Assembly (NCBI GenBank): GCA_029959665.1
Contig: JASCOI010000014.1
Span: 1 to 50,245 of the forward strand
Direction: 5' to 3'
From: Microbacteriaceae bacterium PS02333
GTDB taxonomy: Bacteria; Actinomycetota; Actinomycetes; Actinomycetales; Microbacteriaceae
Length of the DNA: 50,245 bases
The first letter of the stretch is position 1. Each line of letters starts with the position of its first letter. The notes beneath the pieces are model-generated. The model made no database searches. It was given only the letters and a program-made list of their open reading frames with translations, and had not been told where the DNA came from. Positions 34,101 through 42,437 of this stretch are shown here, piece by piece. The position numbers were made by a program, and so were the translations under genes.

Positions 34101-34161
34101 GCTGTCCACAGGGTACCTCTGCGCGCTCCAGGACACACGGGGTTCCCGGTACGGTTCATCC

Positions 34162-34776
34162 ATGGCGAACGACCACTACTTCTCGGCCACCCCGGAGAGC
34201 CAGGCGCGACCGCGCCAGATCCACGTGACGCTGGCGGGTCGTTCCCTGTCACTGACCACTGCGTCCGGGGTCTTCAGCCCGGACGGCATCGACCGCGGGA
34301 CCCGCGTGCTGCTGGGCTCCGTGCCGCCGCCCGCGCACGACGGCGCACTCCTCGACGTCGGTTGCGGGTGGGGTCCGATCGCGATCACGATGGCGCTCCA
34401 CTCCCCGGACGCGCAGGTCTGGGGCGTCGACGTCAACGAGCGCGTGCTCGACCTGGCGCGCGCCAACGCCGAAGCCGCCGGGGTCACGAACGTGTCGATC
34501 GGGGCGCCCGCCGACGTCCCGGCGGACCTGCGCTTCCGGACGATCTGGTCGAACCCGCCCATCCGCGTCGGCAAGGACGAGCTGCACGACATCCTGATGA
34601 CCTGGCTGCCCCGGCTCGAGGTGTCCGGCGACGCCTGGCTCGTCGTGTCGAAGGACCTCGGTGGCGACTCGTTGCAGCGGTGGCTCCACGACACGCTCGG
34701 AGCGTCGTTCCACGTCACGAGGGCGTCGACCGACAAGGGGTTCCGCGTGCTGCGCGTGCACCGGACGGCGGAGTAG
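34162..34776 (+). CDS. RsmC-like class I SAM-dependent methyltransferase
   Basis: The protein is 204 residues. The SAM motif I is LLDVGCGWGPIAIT and motif IV is WSNPPIRVG, the NPPF/NPPI type used for exocyclic amino methylation of guanine in rRNA. Upstream text LTTASGVFSPDGIDRGTRVLL matches the RsmC/RlmG C-terminal domain. It is half the length of E. coli RsmC, lacking the pseudo-enzyme N-domain, as is usual in actinobacteria. Target site not determined. Confidence 0.9.
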   Translation: MANDHYFSATPESQARPRQIHVTLAGRSLSLTTASGVFSPDGIDRGTRVLLGSVPPPAHDGALLDVGCGWGPIAITMALHSPDAQVWGVDVNERVLDLARANAEAAGVTNVSIGAPADVPADLRFRTIWSNPPIRVGKDELHDILMTWLPRLEVSGDAWLVVSKDLGGDSLQRWLHDTLGASFHVTRASTDKGFRVLRVHRTAE

Positions 34777-34838
34777 CGGCGCGGCGCATGCCGCCTGCTC
34801 CCGTGTCGCCGGTGCCGCCCGAGCCGCCGTCGGAGTGC

Positions 34839-34898
34839 GCACAACCGAAAGCACCCAGAACAACGCGACCACGCGGTGCGAGGTGCTTTCGGTTGTGC
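34839..34898. repeat. 17-bp perfect inverted repeat between convergent genes
   Basis: gcacaaccgaaagcacc (34839-34855) and ggtgctttcggttgtgc (34882-34898) are exact reverse complements with a 26-base loop. It lies in the gap between the RsmC-like gene and dapF. It may serve as a two-way terminator, but the length and loop are also like a mobile palindromic (REP-like) element. Confidence 0.75.
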
Positions 34899-34962
34899 GA
34901 GAGCAGAGCGCGCTGGGCAACGCTCACCGAGCGCAGCGCGCTGCGGCCCGCGCGCGCCCGCG

Positions 34963-35853
34963 TCAGACCGTCAGGTCGCCGGAGAACACCAGCTCGGCCG
35001 GCCCGGCGAGCGACACGTGTTCGCCGTCCTCGGCCGCGAACATCCGCACCGTCACGACGCCCCCGGGCACCCGCACCCGCCAGGTGTCCGGCGCGCTGGC
35101 CCCCGCCCAGTACCGCGTCGCGAGTGCCGCAGCGACCGCCCCCGTGCCGCAGGACAGCGTCTCGCCGCTCCCCCGCTCGTGCACCCGCATCGTGATCTGC
35201 CCGACGCCGTCCTGCACCAGGGGCTCACCAGGCAGCACGAACTCGACGTTCGCACCGGCTGCCGGCGCCGGGTCGAGCACGGGGACGTACGTCAGGTCGA
35301 GGTCGGCGAGCTCGTCCTCCGTCGCGACGGCGACCACCACGTGCGGGTTGCCGACGTCGATGCCGAGGCCCGGGCGGGCGCGATCGAGGTTCTTCGCGCG
35401 GACGAGCACGTCGGAGGACCCGCCGCCCTCGATGCCGAGGTCCCATCGCCCGAGATCCGCGGCGAACCCGTTCGCCTGCCGCTGGATGTCGACGATGCCC
35501 TTGCGGCTGCCGACGGACAGCGTCTCGCCCGGTTCGAGGTCCACGAGCCCGGACTCGGTCAGGTAGCGCGCGAAGACACGGATGCCGTTCCCGCACATCT
35601 CCGCGACCGTGCCGTCGGCGTTGTGGTAGTCCATGAACCACGTGACCTCCGGAGCGGACGCCGCGATGGCGCGGCCCTCGGGGAGGGCGTCAGCGCGCAC
35701 CGCCCGGATCACGCCGTCGGCCCCCACGCCGAACCGTCGGTCGGCGATCGCGCGGATCCGGTCCGGGGTCAGGTCGACCGTGGCGTCCGGGTCGGCGAAC
35801 AGGACGAAGTCGTTGCCGGTCCCCTGGCCCTTGGTGAAGTGCAGCTCGGTCAC
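34963..35853 (-). CDS. dapF: Diaminopimelate epimerase
   Basis: The protein is 296 residues. It converts LL- to meso-diaminopimelate for lysine and peptidoglycan. Both catalytic cysteines are visible, in [14 protein letters not shown] and [13 protein letters not shown]. The N-terminus [14 protein letters not shown] is typical. The start is a GTG overlapping the miaA stop (GTGA), and the gene is the last of the recA-recX-miaB-miaA-dapF run. Confidence 0.97.
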   Translation of the reverse strand: MTELHFTKGQGTGNDFVLFADPDATVDLTPDRIRAIADRRFGVGADGVIRAVRADALPEGRAIAASAPEVTWFMDYHNADGTVAEMCGNGIRVFARYLTESGLVDLEPGETLSVGSRKGIVDIQRQANGFAADLGRWDLGIEGGGSSDVLVRAKNLDRARPGLGIDVGNPHVVVAVATEDELADLDLTYVPVLDPAPAAGANVEFVLPGEPLVQDGVGQITMRVHERGSGETLSCGTGAVAAALATRYWAGASAPDTWRVRVPGGVVTVRMFAAEDGEHVSLAGPAELVFSGDLTV

Positions 35854-36830
35854 GGGACGATCCTACGGGCCACGTCCGAGAGCTCCTGCCGGTCGGCGCC
35901 CGTCACGTCGAGGTCCTCGGCCTCTGCGTACCGCTTGAACCACGAGACCTGTCGCCTGGCGTACTTCCGCGTCGCCACCGCGGTCGCTTCGACGGCATCG
36001 GCGACCGTCGCGTCGCCGCGCAGGACGTCGAGCGCCTGGGAGTACCCGATCGCGGCACGCGCCGTGCGTCCCTGCTCGAGCCCGCGCGTCCGCAGCGCGG
36101 CGACCTCGTCGACGAGTCCGTCGCGGAACATGCCCGCTGCGCGGTCGTGGAGCGCCGCGACGAGCTGCGCACGATCGCGACGCAGGTGCAGGACACGGGC
36201 GGGTCGCCACGCGCGCGGCGCAGACGGGAGGCTCGGGGTGACCCGGTCGGACCGGCTCGCGATCTCCACGGCGCGGATCAACCGCCGTGGGTTGCGGACG
36301 TCGATCGTCTCGGCAGCCGCCGGGTCCAGTTCGCGCAGCCGAGCGAGCAGGACGTTCGGTCCGGCCTCCGCGTGCTCGCGTTCCAGCGCCGCGCGGAGTT
36401 CCGGGTCGGTGCCGGGGAACGCGAGATCGTGCAGGACGGACGAGACGTACAAGCCGCTGCCCCCGACGAGGACCGCGACCCCACCGTCGTCGACGATGCG
36501 GCCGATGGTTGCTCGTGCGTCGTGCTGGTAGGCCGCGACGCTCGCCTCGTCGGTGACGTCGAGCACGTCCAACTGGTGGTGCGGGATGCCGTGCCGCTCA
36601 CCGACCGGGACCTTCGCGGTGCCGATGTCCATGCCGCGGTAGAACTGCATCGCGTCGGCGTTGACGATCTCGGCGTTCCGGCCGCTCGCACGGTGTCGAT
36701 CGGCGACCGCGATCGCCAGGTCGGACTTGCCGGTGCCGGTCGCGCCGACGACGGCGATCAGCGAGACACTGTCAGCCGCGGGCCAGCCTGACTCGTCGTA
36801 CGGCCCCGGGAGGGGGTCAGCGGCCGACAC
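35850..36830 (-). CDS. miaA: tRNA dimethylallyltransferase
   Basis: From a GTG at 36830 the protein is 326 residues. It adds dimethylallyl to A37 of tRNAs reading U-starting codons. The P-loop is [16 protein letters not shown], followed by [19 protein letters not shown] and the late GYSQALDVL. There is no closer ATG, because the codon before SLIAVV is GTC; the GTG overlaps the end of miaB by 14 bases. MiaB acts next on the same nucleotide. Confidence 0.95.
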   Translation of the reverse strand: MSAADPLPGPYDESGWPAADSVSLIAVVGATGTGKSDLAIAVADRHRASGRNAEIVNADAMQFYRGMDIGTAKVPVGERHGIPHHQLDVLDVTDEASVAAYQHDARATIGRIVDDGGVAVLVGGSGLYVSSVLHDLAFPGTDPELRAALEREHAEAGPNVLLARLRELDPAAAETIDVRNPRRLIRAVEIASRSDRVTPSLPSAPRAWRPARVLHLRRDRAQLVAALHDRAAGMFRDGLVDEVAALRTRGLEQGRTARAAIGYSQALDVLRGDATVADAVEATAVATRKYARRQVSWFKRYAEAEDLDVTGADRQELSDVARRIVP

Positions 36831-38310
36831 GGAGGGTCGGCAGACCGAGCGACACCGGCTTCGGCCCCTCACCGGGGGCCGTGGGCGGGGGGGCGCCGCC
36901 CGCCGCCGCCCGCGCCCCGGCCCCCCCCCCGCCCGCGGCGGGGGGGCGGGAGGGGGGCGGCTGGTCGGAGTCGGCGATGAGGAAGTGCGGCGCAGCGCGG
37001 GTCACCTCGACCGTGACGACATCGCCGGGGCGCGGGACGTCGGAGCCGGCTGGCACCGAGAAGTGCACGAGGCGGGAGTCCTCCGCTCGGCCGGACAGCC
37101 GGTGCGTGGTGTCGTCCTTCTTGCCCTCGCCGGTCGCCACCAGGACGTCGATCGTGCGACCGACCTGCCGCTGGTTCTCCTCCGCGGTGATGCGGTCCTG
37201 CAGGGCGGTGAGCCGCTCGTAGCGCGCCTGGACGATCTCCTTGGGGAGCTGGTCGTCCATCGTGCCCGCCGGCGTCCCGGGTCGGATCGAGTACTGGAAG
37301 GTGAACGCCGAGGCGAACCTGGCCTGTTCCACGACGCGCATCGTGTCCTCGAAGTCGGCCTCGGTCTCGCCGGGGAACCCCACGATGATGTCCGTGGAGA
37401 TCGCCGCGTTCGGGATCTTGGCGCGCACGCGGTCCAGGATCCCGAGGAACCGCTCGCTCCGGTAGCTGCGGCGCATCGCCTTGAGGACCCGATCCGACCC
37501 GGACTGCAGCGGCATGTGCAGCTGCGGCATCACGTTCGGGGTCTCGGCCATCGCGTCGATGACGTCGTCGGTGAACGCCGCCGGATGTGGACTCGTGAAC
37601 CGCACCCGCTCGAGGCCCTCGATCTGCCCGGCCGCGCGCAGCAGCTTCCCGAACGCCTGCCGGTCGCCGAACTCGACGCCGTAGGAGTTCACGTTCTGGC
37701 CGAGCAGGGTCACCTCGATCGCACCGTCGTCGACGAGCGCCTGGATCTCCGCGAGGACGTCGCCGGGACGACGGTCCTTCTCCTTGCCACGGAGCGACGG
37801 GACGATGCAGAACGTGCAGGTGTTGTTGCAGCCGACGGAGATCGACACCCACCCACTGTGCGTCGAGTCGCGCTTGGTCGGCAGCGTCGAGGGGAAGACG
37901 TCCAGGGACTCGAGGATCTCGAGCTGCGCCTCGCCGTTGTGCCGGGCGCGCTCGAGCAGCGTCGGCAGCGACCCCATGTTGTGCGTGCCGAAGACGACGT
38001 CGACCCACGGCGCCTTCTCGAGGATGACGTTCTTGTCCTTCTGCGCCAGGCAGCCACCCACCGCGATCTGCATGCCGGGGTGCTCCCGCTTGATGCCCGC
38101 GAGCTGCCCGAGGTTGCCGTAGAGGCGGTTGTCGGCGTTCTCGCGCACCGCGCAGGTGTTGATCACGACGACGTCCGCCTGGGTGCCGTCCGCCGCGACG
38201 TACCCGGCGGCCTGCAGCGACCCGCTGAGGCGCTCGGAGTCGTGCACGTTCATCTGGCACCCGTAGGTGCGGACTTCGTAGGTGCGGGGCTGCGCTGCGA
38301 CGGTGGCCAT
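36817..38310 (-). CDS. miaB: tRNA-2-methylthio-N6-dimethylallyladenosine synthase
   Basis: The protein is 497 residues as read. The N-terminal UPF0004 domain has cysteines in [28 protein letters not shown] and VGGCLAQK. The radical SAM domain has [20 protein letters not shown] domain follows ([20 protein letters not shown]). It adds methylthio to i6A37. The C-terminal tail passes through a suspicious run of G/C homopolymers (36876-36960) giving a Pro/Gly/Ala-only stretch, after which normal-looking residues ([11 protein letters not shown]) end the protein; the tail length is therefore uncertain. Confidence 0.95.
   Translation of the reverse strand: MATVAAQPRTYEVRTYGCQMNVHDSERLSGSLQAAGYVAADGTQADVVVINTCAVRENADNRLYGNLGQLAGIKREHPGMQIAVGGCLAQKDKNVILEKAPWVDVVFGTHNMGSLPTLLERARHNGEAQLEILESLDVFPSTLPTKRDSTHSGWVSISVGCNNTCTFCIVPSLRGKEKDRRPGDVLAEIQALVDDGAIEVTLLGQNVNSYGVEFGDRQAFGKLLRAAGQIEGLERVRFTSPHPAAFTDDVIDAMAETPNVMPQLHMPLQSGSDRVLKAMRRSYRSERFLGILDRVRAKIPNAAISTDIIVGFPGETEADFEDTMRVVEQARFASAFTFQYSIRPGTPAGTMDDQLPKEIVQARYERLTALQDRITAEENQRQVGRTIDVLVATGEGKKDDTTHRLSGRAEDSRLVHFSVPAGSDVPRPGDVVTVEVTRAAPHFLIADSDQPPPSRPPAAGGGGAGARAAAGGAPPPTAPGEGPKPVSLGLPTLRVGR
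36876..36960. other. G/C homopolymer tract inside the miaB 3' end
   Basis: Runs of up to ten C and seven G follow each other within 85 bases. The encoded residues are nearly only Pro, Gly and Ala. The pattern resembles the window's first 75 bases and is likely a low-quality or mis-assembled segment rather than biology, although miaB stays in frame. Confidence 0.5.
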
Positions 38311-38349
38311 GGTCGTCCCAGTGTAAATCGGCGCGCGGGAAGTCGGTGC

Positions 38350-39222
38350 CTACTCGAACCGGACCGTGCCGCGCGGCCCGCCCTTCCGTGGTCCACCGCC
38401 GTCGAGCGCGCGCTCCACCGCGATCCGCACGACGCCGCCGTTGTAGCCCTTGCGCATGAGGAAGCCGGAGAGCCGGCGCTCTGCGGTCGCACGATCGAGG
38501 CCCCTGAGCTGACCGGCGCGCTTCTCGGCGAGCTCGATCGCGCGGATGAACTCGTCGTCATCGTCGTCCGCCGCGGCGTCGAGGGCGGCGTCGATCGCAG
38601 CCTGGTCGATGCCACGACGACGGAGCTCGGCGACGACCCCCTGCCGACCGAGCCCCTTGCGGTCGTGGAGTCGGTCCACGAGGTCGGTCGCGAGGGCGAC
38701 GTCGTCGAGCAGTCCCACCCGGGTGAGCCGTTCGACCTCGTGCTCGACCACGTCCGGGTCGAGGTCGTTGCCCCGGAGCATCGTCCGGAGCTCGGACTCG
38801 CTCACCCCCTTGCGGCCGAGGGCGCGCATGCTGAGCCGCTCGGCGTCTGCACGTTGTTCGTCCAGCGGCCGTGGTGCGTCAGCGGGGTCGATCTCGTCAC
38901 CGCCGGCGATCGAGAACACCGACGCCGTCGTGGCATCGGCTTCGTCGATGTCGTAGCCGTCCTGCTCAGCCCGGGCACTGCGACCGGATCCGTCCCCGAC
39001 GACCGGTGAGACCCACTCGGACTGCGCACGGTGTCCACGGAGGGGAACCGGCGCGCTCGCATCGGCGGCGGCGTCGTCGTCGTCCGGCGTTGTCTCCACG
39101 CCGGGGGCTTCCGCTTCGGTCTCCGGCTCCGGGAGCGGCGGTGTCCGACGGCGGCGGGACCTCGCACCGAACAGGTCGGTGACCGGTGCGAGGTCGTCGC
39201 TGCCGTCGTCGTGCCCGCTCAC
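38350..39222 (-). CDS. recX: RecA regulator RecX
   Basis: The protein is 290 residues. The RecX three-helix repeats occupy the C-terminal ~165: [39 protein letters not shown] and [21 protein letters not shown]. It modulates RecA filaments. The N-terminal ~125 residues are acidic, Pro-rich and probably disordered. The start is a GTG overlapping the recA stop (GTGA), so it is made in proportion to RecA. Confidence 0.93.
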   Translation of the reverse strand: MSGHDDGSDDLAPVTDLFGARSRRRRTPPLPEPETEAEAPGVETTPDDDDAAADASAPVPLRGHRAQSEWVSPVVGDGSGRSARAEQDGYDIDEADATTASVFSIAGGDEIDPADAPRPLDEQRADAERLSMRALGRKGVSESELRTMLRGNDLDPDVVEHEVERLTRVGLLDDVALATDLVDRLHDRKGLGRQGVVAELRRRGIDQAAIDAALDAAADDDDDEFIRAIELAEKRAGQLRGLDRATAERRLSGFLMRKGYNGGVVRIAVERALDGGGPRKGGPRGTVRFE

Positions 39223-40289
39223 GCGCCCTTGCGTGCGGTGAGCTTGGCTTCGAGCGACTCGACCGGTGCCGTTGCTTCTTCGGTGGCCTTGGCGCCACCG
39301 ATGCCGAGCTTGGCGAGGATCTTGCCCTCGATCTCCGCGGCGATCTCCGGGTTCTGGATCAGGAAGGAACGCGAGTTCTCCTTGCCCTGCCCGAGCTGGT
39401 CGCCGTCGTAGGTGTACCAGGCACCGGACTTCTTGACGATGCCGTGGTCCACGCCGAAGTCGAGCAGCGAGCCTTCACGCGAGATGCCCGTGCCGTAGAG
39501 GATGTCGAACTCCGCCTGCTTGAAGGGCGGCGCCATCTTGTTCTTGACGACCTTCACGCGGGTGCGGTTGCCGACGGCGTCGGTGCCGCTCTTCAGCGTC
39601 TCGATGCGACGGATGTCGAGGCGGACCGACGCGTAGAACTTCAGCGCCTTACCGCCGGACGTGGTCTCCGGGGAGCCGAAGAACACACCGATCTTCTCGC
39701 GCAGCTGGTTGATGAAGATCATCGTGGTCTGCGTCTGGTTCAGCCCACCGGCGAGCTTGCGGAGCGCCTGGGACATGAGTCGTGCCTGGAGGCCGACGTG
39801 GGAGTCACCCATCTCGCCTTCGATCTCGGCGCGGGGCACGAGCGCCGCGACGGAGTCGATGACGATGAGGTCGATCGACCCGGAGCGGACGAGCATGTCG
39901 GCGATCTCGAGCGCCTGCTCGGCGGTGTCGGGCTGCGACACGAGCAGCGCGTCGATGTCCACGCCGAGCTTCTTGGCGTACTCGGGGTCGAGCGCGTGCT
40001 CGGCGTCGATGAAGGCGGCGATGCCACCGTTGCGCTGCGCGTTCGCGATGGCGTGGATCGTGAGGGTGGTCTTACCCGAGGATTCCGGGCCGTAGATCTC
40101 GATGATGCGGCCACGCGGCAGCCCGCCGATCCCGAGCGCGACATCGAGGGCGACGGAGCCGGTCGGGATGGTCGCGACCGGCGCACGCTCGTCGGAGCCG
40201 AGGCGCATCACCGCGCCCTTGCCGAACTGCCGGTCGATCTGGGCGAGTGCGGTCTCGAGGGACTTCTCGCGGTCTGCGGGTGATGGCAT
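39219..40289 (-). CDS. recA: Recombinase RecA
   Basis: The protein is 356 residues. The Walker A is [35 protein letters not shown] and the L1/L2 DNA-binding loops ([19 protein letters not shown], and [20 protein letters not shown]) follow. No intein. It binds single-stranded DNA, performs strand exchange and triggers LexA cleavage. An AAGGAG site lies six to seven bases before the ATG. Two LexA boxes sit 209-246 bases upstream. Confidence 0.98.
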   Translation of the reverse strand: MPSPADREKSLETALAQIDRQFGKGAVMRLGSDERAPVATIPTGSVALDVALGIGGLPRGRIIEIYGPESSGKTTLTIHAIANAQRNGGIAAFIDAEHALDPEYAKKLGVDIDALLVSQPDTAEQALEIADMLVRSGSIDLIVIDSVAALVPRAEIEGEMGDSHVGLQARLMSQALRKLAGGLNQTQTTMIFINQLREKIGVFFGSPETTSGGKALKFYASVRLDIRRIETLKSGTDAVGNRTRVKVVKNKMAPPFKQAEFDILYGTGISREGSLLDFGVDHGIVKKSGAWYTYDGDQLGQGKENSRSFLIQNPEIAAEIEGKILAKLGIGGAKATEEATAPVESLEAKLTARKGA

Positions 40290-40497
40290 GGTGTGCTCCT
40301 TCGTGCTCGATGTCGGCCGCCTGTAGGCTGTCCCGTCCCCCGGGGCCGGTGGTGCAAGGCCCCTGGTTCTTCGACAAGGCTTCGGACGTTCCCGATGGCT
40401 TCGAACCTAGGGCGGGCCACCGACATCGAAGCCGATCACCGCGCTGACTGTGGATGAATCCGTCGATCACGCCGCTGTGCAGGAAGCTACCACCCAT

Positions 40498-40511
40498 CGA
40501 ACACGCGTTCG
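40498..40511. promoter_or_regulatory. LexA box 1 upstream of recA
   Basis: CGAAC-ACGC-GTTCG is a perfect SOS box. It lies about 210 bases upstream of the recA start, implying a long 5' leader or a promoter well upstream. No gene occupies 40290-40545 apart from the boxes and the recA leader. Confidence 0.85.
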
Positions 40512-40521
40512 AGCGACACGC

Positions 40522-40535
40522 CGAACACATGTTCG
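40522..40535. promoter_or_regulatory. LexA box 2 upstream of recA
   Basis: CGAAC-ACAT-GTTCG is a second perfect box, 24 bases from the first (centre to centre), about 2.3 helical turns. It lies 11 bases past the stop of the DUF3046 gene. Confidence 0.85.
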
Positions 40536-40545
40536 GTCGCGGAAC

Positions 40546-40770
40546 CTAGTCGCGCGGCTCCAACAGCCCCTTGCCGTGCCGCCGGTCCTGCGGCACGTCC
40601 TGCGAGTCGCACAGCGCGTCCCACACCTTCCGGGTGTCGATCCCCGCGGCGATCGCATCGGCAGCGGAGCGCCCACCGAGCTCCTCGAGCACGACGTCAC
40701 GGGCGACGACCGCCCCGTAGGCCTCCCCGAAGACCTGGTCGACGGCACGCCAGAACTCACTCACACGCAT
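40546..40770 (-). CDS. DUF3046 protein
   Basis: The protein is 74 residues. The whole length matches the DUF3046 pattern: start RVSEFWRAVDQVFG, middle VLEELGGRSAADAIAAG, then VWDALCDSQDVPQDRRHG. This small acidic protein is encoded next to recA throughout actinobacteria; function unknown. Confidence 0.93.
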   Translation of the reverse strand: MRVSEFWRAVDQVFGEAYGAVVARDVVLEELGGRSAADAIAAGIDTRKVWDALCDSQDVPQDRRHGKGLLEPRD

Positions 40771-40799
40771 CAGACCACCCTAAGCGTCAGCACGGACGG

Positions 40800-40835
40800 C
40801 GAACGCCCCCGCCGGCGGACCGACGGGGGCGTTCG
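40800..40835 (-). terminator. Terminator hairpin after clgR
   Basis: The 12-bp arms 40800-40811 and 40824-40835 (cgaacgcccccg / cgggggcgttcg) are perfect complements with a 12-base loop, starting 14 bases past the clgR stop. Confidence 0.75.
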
Positions 40836-40848
40836 TGTGCAGTGCGTC

Positions 40849-41157
40849 TCAGCGCACCGCGAGGTCGTTGTCGAACTCGGCGACGAGTTCGTCCGGGAGC
40901 GTGTCCGGGACCGGGGTGAGACCTTCCACCACGGCGAGGCGGTCTCCCACCTCGCGCATGATCGTGGAGATCGGGGTGTCCAACGCATCCGCGACGGAGG
41001 CGAGGATCTCCGAGCTGGCCTCTTTCTGACCACGCTCCACCTCACTGAGGTACCCGAGAGCAACGCTGGCCTTGGACGCGACCTGACGGAGGGTCCGGCC
41101 CTTCTGCAAGCGGAAGTCCCGCAGAACGTCGCCGATTTCCTGACGAACGAGAACCAT
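40849..41157 (-). CDS. clgR: XRE-family regulator ClgR
   Basis: The protein is 102 residues. The helix-turn-helix is EIGDVLRDFRLQKGRTLRQV with ASKASVALGYLSEVERGQKE, a near-invariant ClgR sequence. ClgR activates clp protease and stress genes. A strong GAGGAGGAG site precedes the ATG. It follows ftsK-pgsA-cinA, its usual position in actinobacteria; the 154-base gap to cinA probably holds its own promoter. Confidence 0.93.
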   Translation of the reverse strand: MVLVRQEIGDVLRDFRLQKGRTLRQVASKASVALGYLSEVERGQKEASSEILASVADALDTPISTIMREVGDRLAVVEGLTPVPDTLPDELVAEFDNDLAVR

Positions 41158-41311
41158 GAGAACTCCTCCTCTCTGTCATCTCCGCGCCCGACCGGCCAGG
41201 GTGACCGGGTTCGGGTTCAGCAACAGTAGCGTTGCCGGTTGCAGCATGCTAGCCACCTGGGCTGCCGTCCTGCTGGAGATTGCGTGAGATGTAACCCAGC
41301 GGTAACGCGGG

Positions 41312-41800
41312 CTATTCCCCGGTCTCGAGCGTGGCGTGCAGCCGTGTCAGGAGTTCGGAGACGGCGGCCTGTCGGATTGCCTGGCGGTCCCCGTCGAGGT
41401 GCAACTCGAACGCCTCCGCGCCCGCCGCTGATGCGATGCCGACGAACACCGTGCCGACGGGCTGCCCGTCCTGCGGGTCCGGTCCGGCGACGCCGGTGGT
41501 CGAGATTCCCCACGTGGCAGGCTCGCCGTCGACCGCGAGGGCGGTCCGTACCCCGGTCGCCATCTGCTCGGCCACGGTCGGGTCGACCGCGCCGTTGCTG
41601 GCGAGCAATGCGGCCGAGACGCCGAGCACGGACGCCTTGACGGGTGTCGCGTACGCCACGACTCCCCCACGGACGACGGCGCTCGCCCCGGGGACTCCCA
41701 CGAGCTCCGAGACGACGAGACCGCCGGTGAGCGACTCCGCCACGGCGACGGTCTCACCCCGCGCGGTCAGCGCCGCGACGACCGAGGAAGCCAGGCTCAC
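41312..41800 (-). CDS. CinA C-terminal-domain protein (nicotinamide-nucleotide amidohydrolase)
   Basis: From a GTG at 41800 the protein is 162 residues, only the CinA C-terminal (PncC) domain. Motifs: VAVAESLTGGLVVSELVG, VRGGVVAYATPVKASVLGV and WGISTTGVAGPDPQDGQPVG. It deamidates NMN to NaMN in pyridine nucleotide recycling. The GTG overlaps the pgsA stop (GTGA). A longer open frame upstream has no family resemblance. Confidence 0.92.
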   Translation of the reverse strand: MSLASSVVAALTARGETVAVAESLTGGLVVSELVGVPGASAVVRGGVVAYATPVKASVLGVSAALLASNGAVDPTVAEQMATGVRTALAVDGEPATWGISTTGVAGPDPQDGQPVGTVFVGIASAAGAEAFELHLDGDRQAIRQAAVSELLTRLHATLETGE

Positions 41801-42432
41801 GCTGCGGTCCGGTTGTGCTTCCACGCCTGCCACAGGTAGTCCAGCCCGCTCCACACGGTGGCGATGAACGCGGCGGTCATCAGGATGCCGTTCGTCCAGT
41901 GGGCGAAGTCGCCGGCGAAGTTCCACCAGGGGAAGAGCGCGAGCGTGATCGCGACCGCCTGCAAGACGGTCTTGATCTTGCCGCCGCGGCTCGCCGGGAT
42001 GACCCGGTCGGACAGCACCGCGAACCGGAACACCGTGATGCCGATCTCGCGCACCATGATCAGGACCGTCACGTACCAGGGCAGCTCGCCGAGGATGGAC
42101 AGCGCGACGAGCGCTCCTCCGATGAGCACCTTGTCGGCGATCGGGTCGACGAGCTTGCCGAAGTCCGTCACGAGGTTCTGCCGGCGGGCGATGATGCCGT
42201 CGGCGCTGTCGGTGAGGATGGCGACGAGGAACAGTACGGCGGCGTAGATGCGCTCGACACCGTCGCGACCGTCGTCGACGAGCAGCAGCGCGAAGAACGC
42301 CGGCGCCATCAGGATCCGGATGACGGTGATGATGTTCGCGACGTTCGCCGTCGACGCGGGACCCGGTCCCTTGCGGATGAGACGTCCCCGCCAGGGGAAC
42401 CGCTTCGTGTTGGTGCCTTCCGAGGCGGTCAT
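41797..42432 (-). CDS. pgsA: CDP-diacylglycerol--glycerol-3-phosphate 3-phosphatidyltransferase
   Basis: The ATG at 42432, eight bases after GGGAG, gives 211 residues; a GTG at 42441 overlapping the ftsK stop is less well spaced. The CDP-alcohol phosphatidyltransferase motif is complete: DSADGIIARRQNLVTDFG followed by KLVDPIADK. About four to five membrane segments are visible. It makes phosphatidylglycerophosphate, precursor of phosphatidylglycerol and cardiolipin. Confidence 0.94.
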   Translation of the reverse strand: MTASEGTNTKRFPWRGRLIRKGPGPASTANVANIITVIRILMAPAFFALLLVDDGRDGVERIYAAVLFLVAILTDSADGIIARRQNLVTDFGKLVDPIADKVLIGGALVALSILGELPWYVTVLIMVREIGITVFRFAVLSDRVIPASRGGKIKTVLQAVAITLALFPWWNFAGDFAHWTNGILMTAAFIATVWSGLDYLWQAWKHNRTAA

Positions 42433-42437
42433 CGTCT

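Noticed and set aside
41158-41311. ClgR operator in the clgR upstream region
   Set aside because: Short symmetric bits around caacagtagcgttg exist, but I could not match them to a ClgR consensus with confidence.
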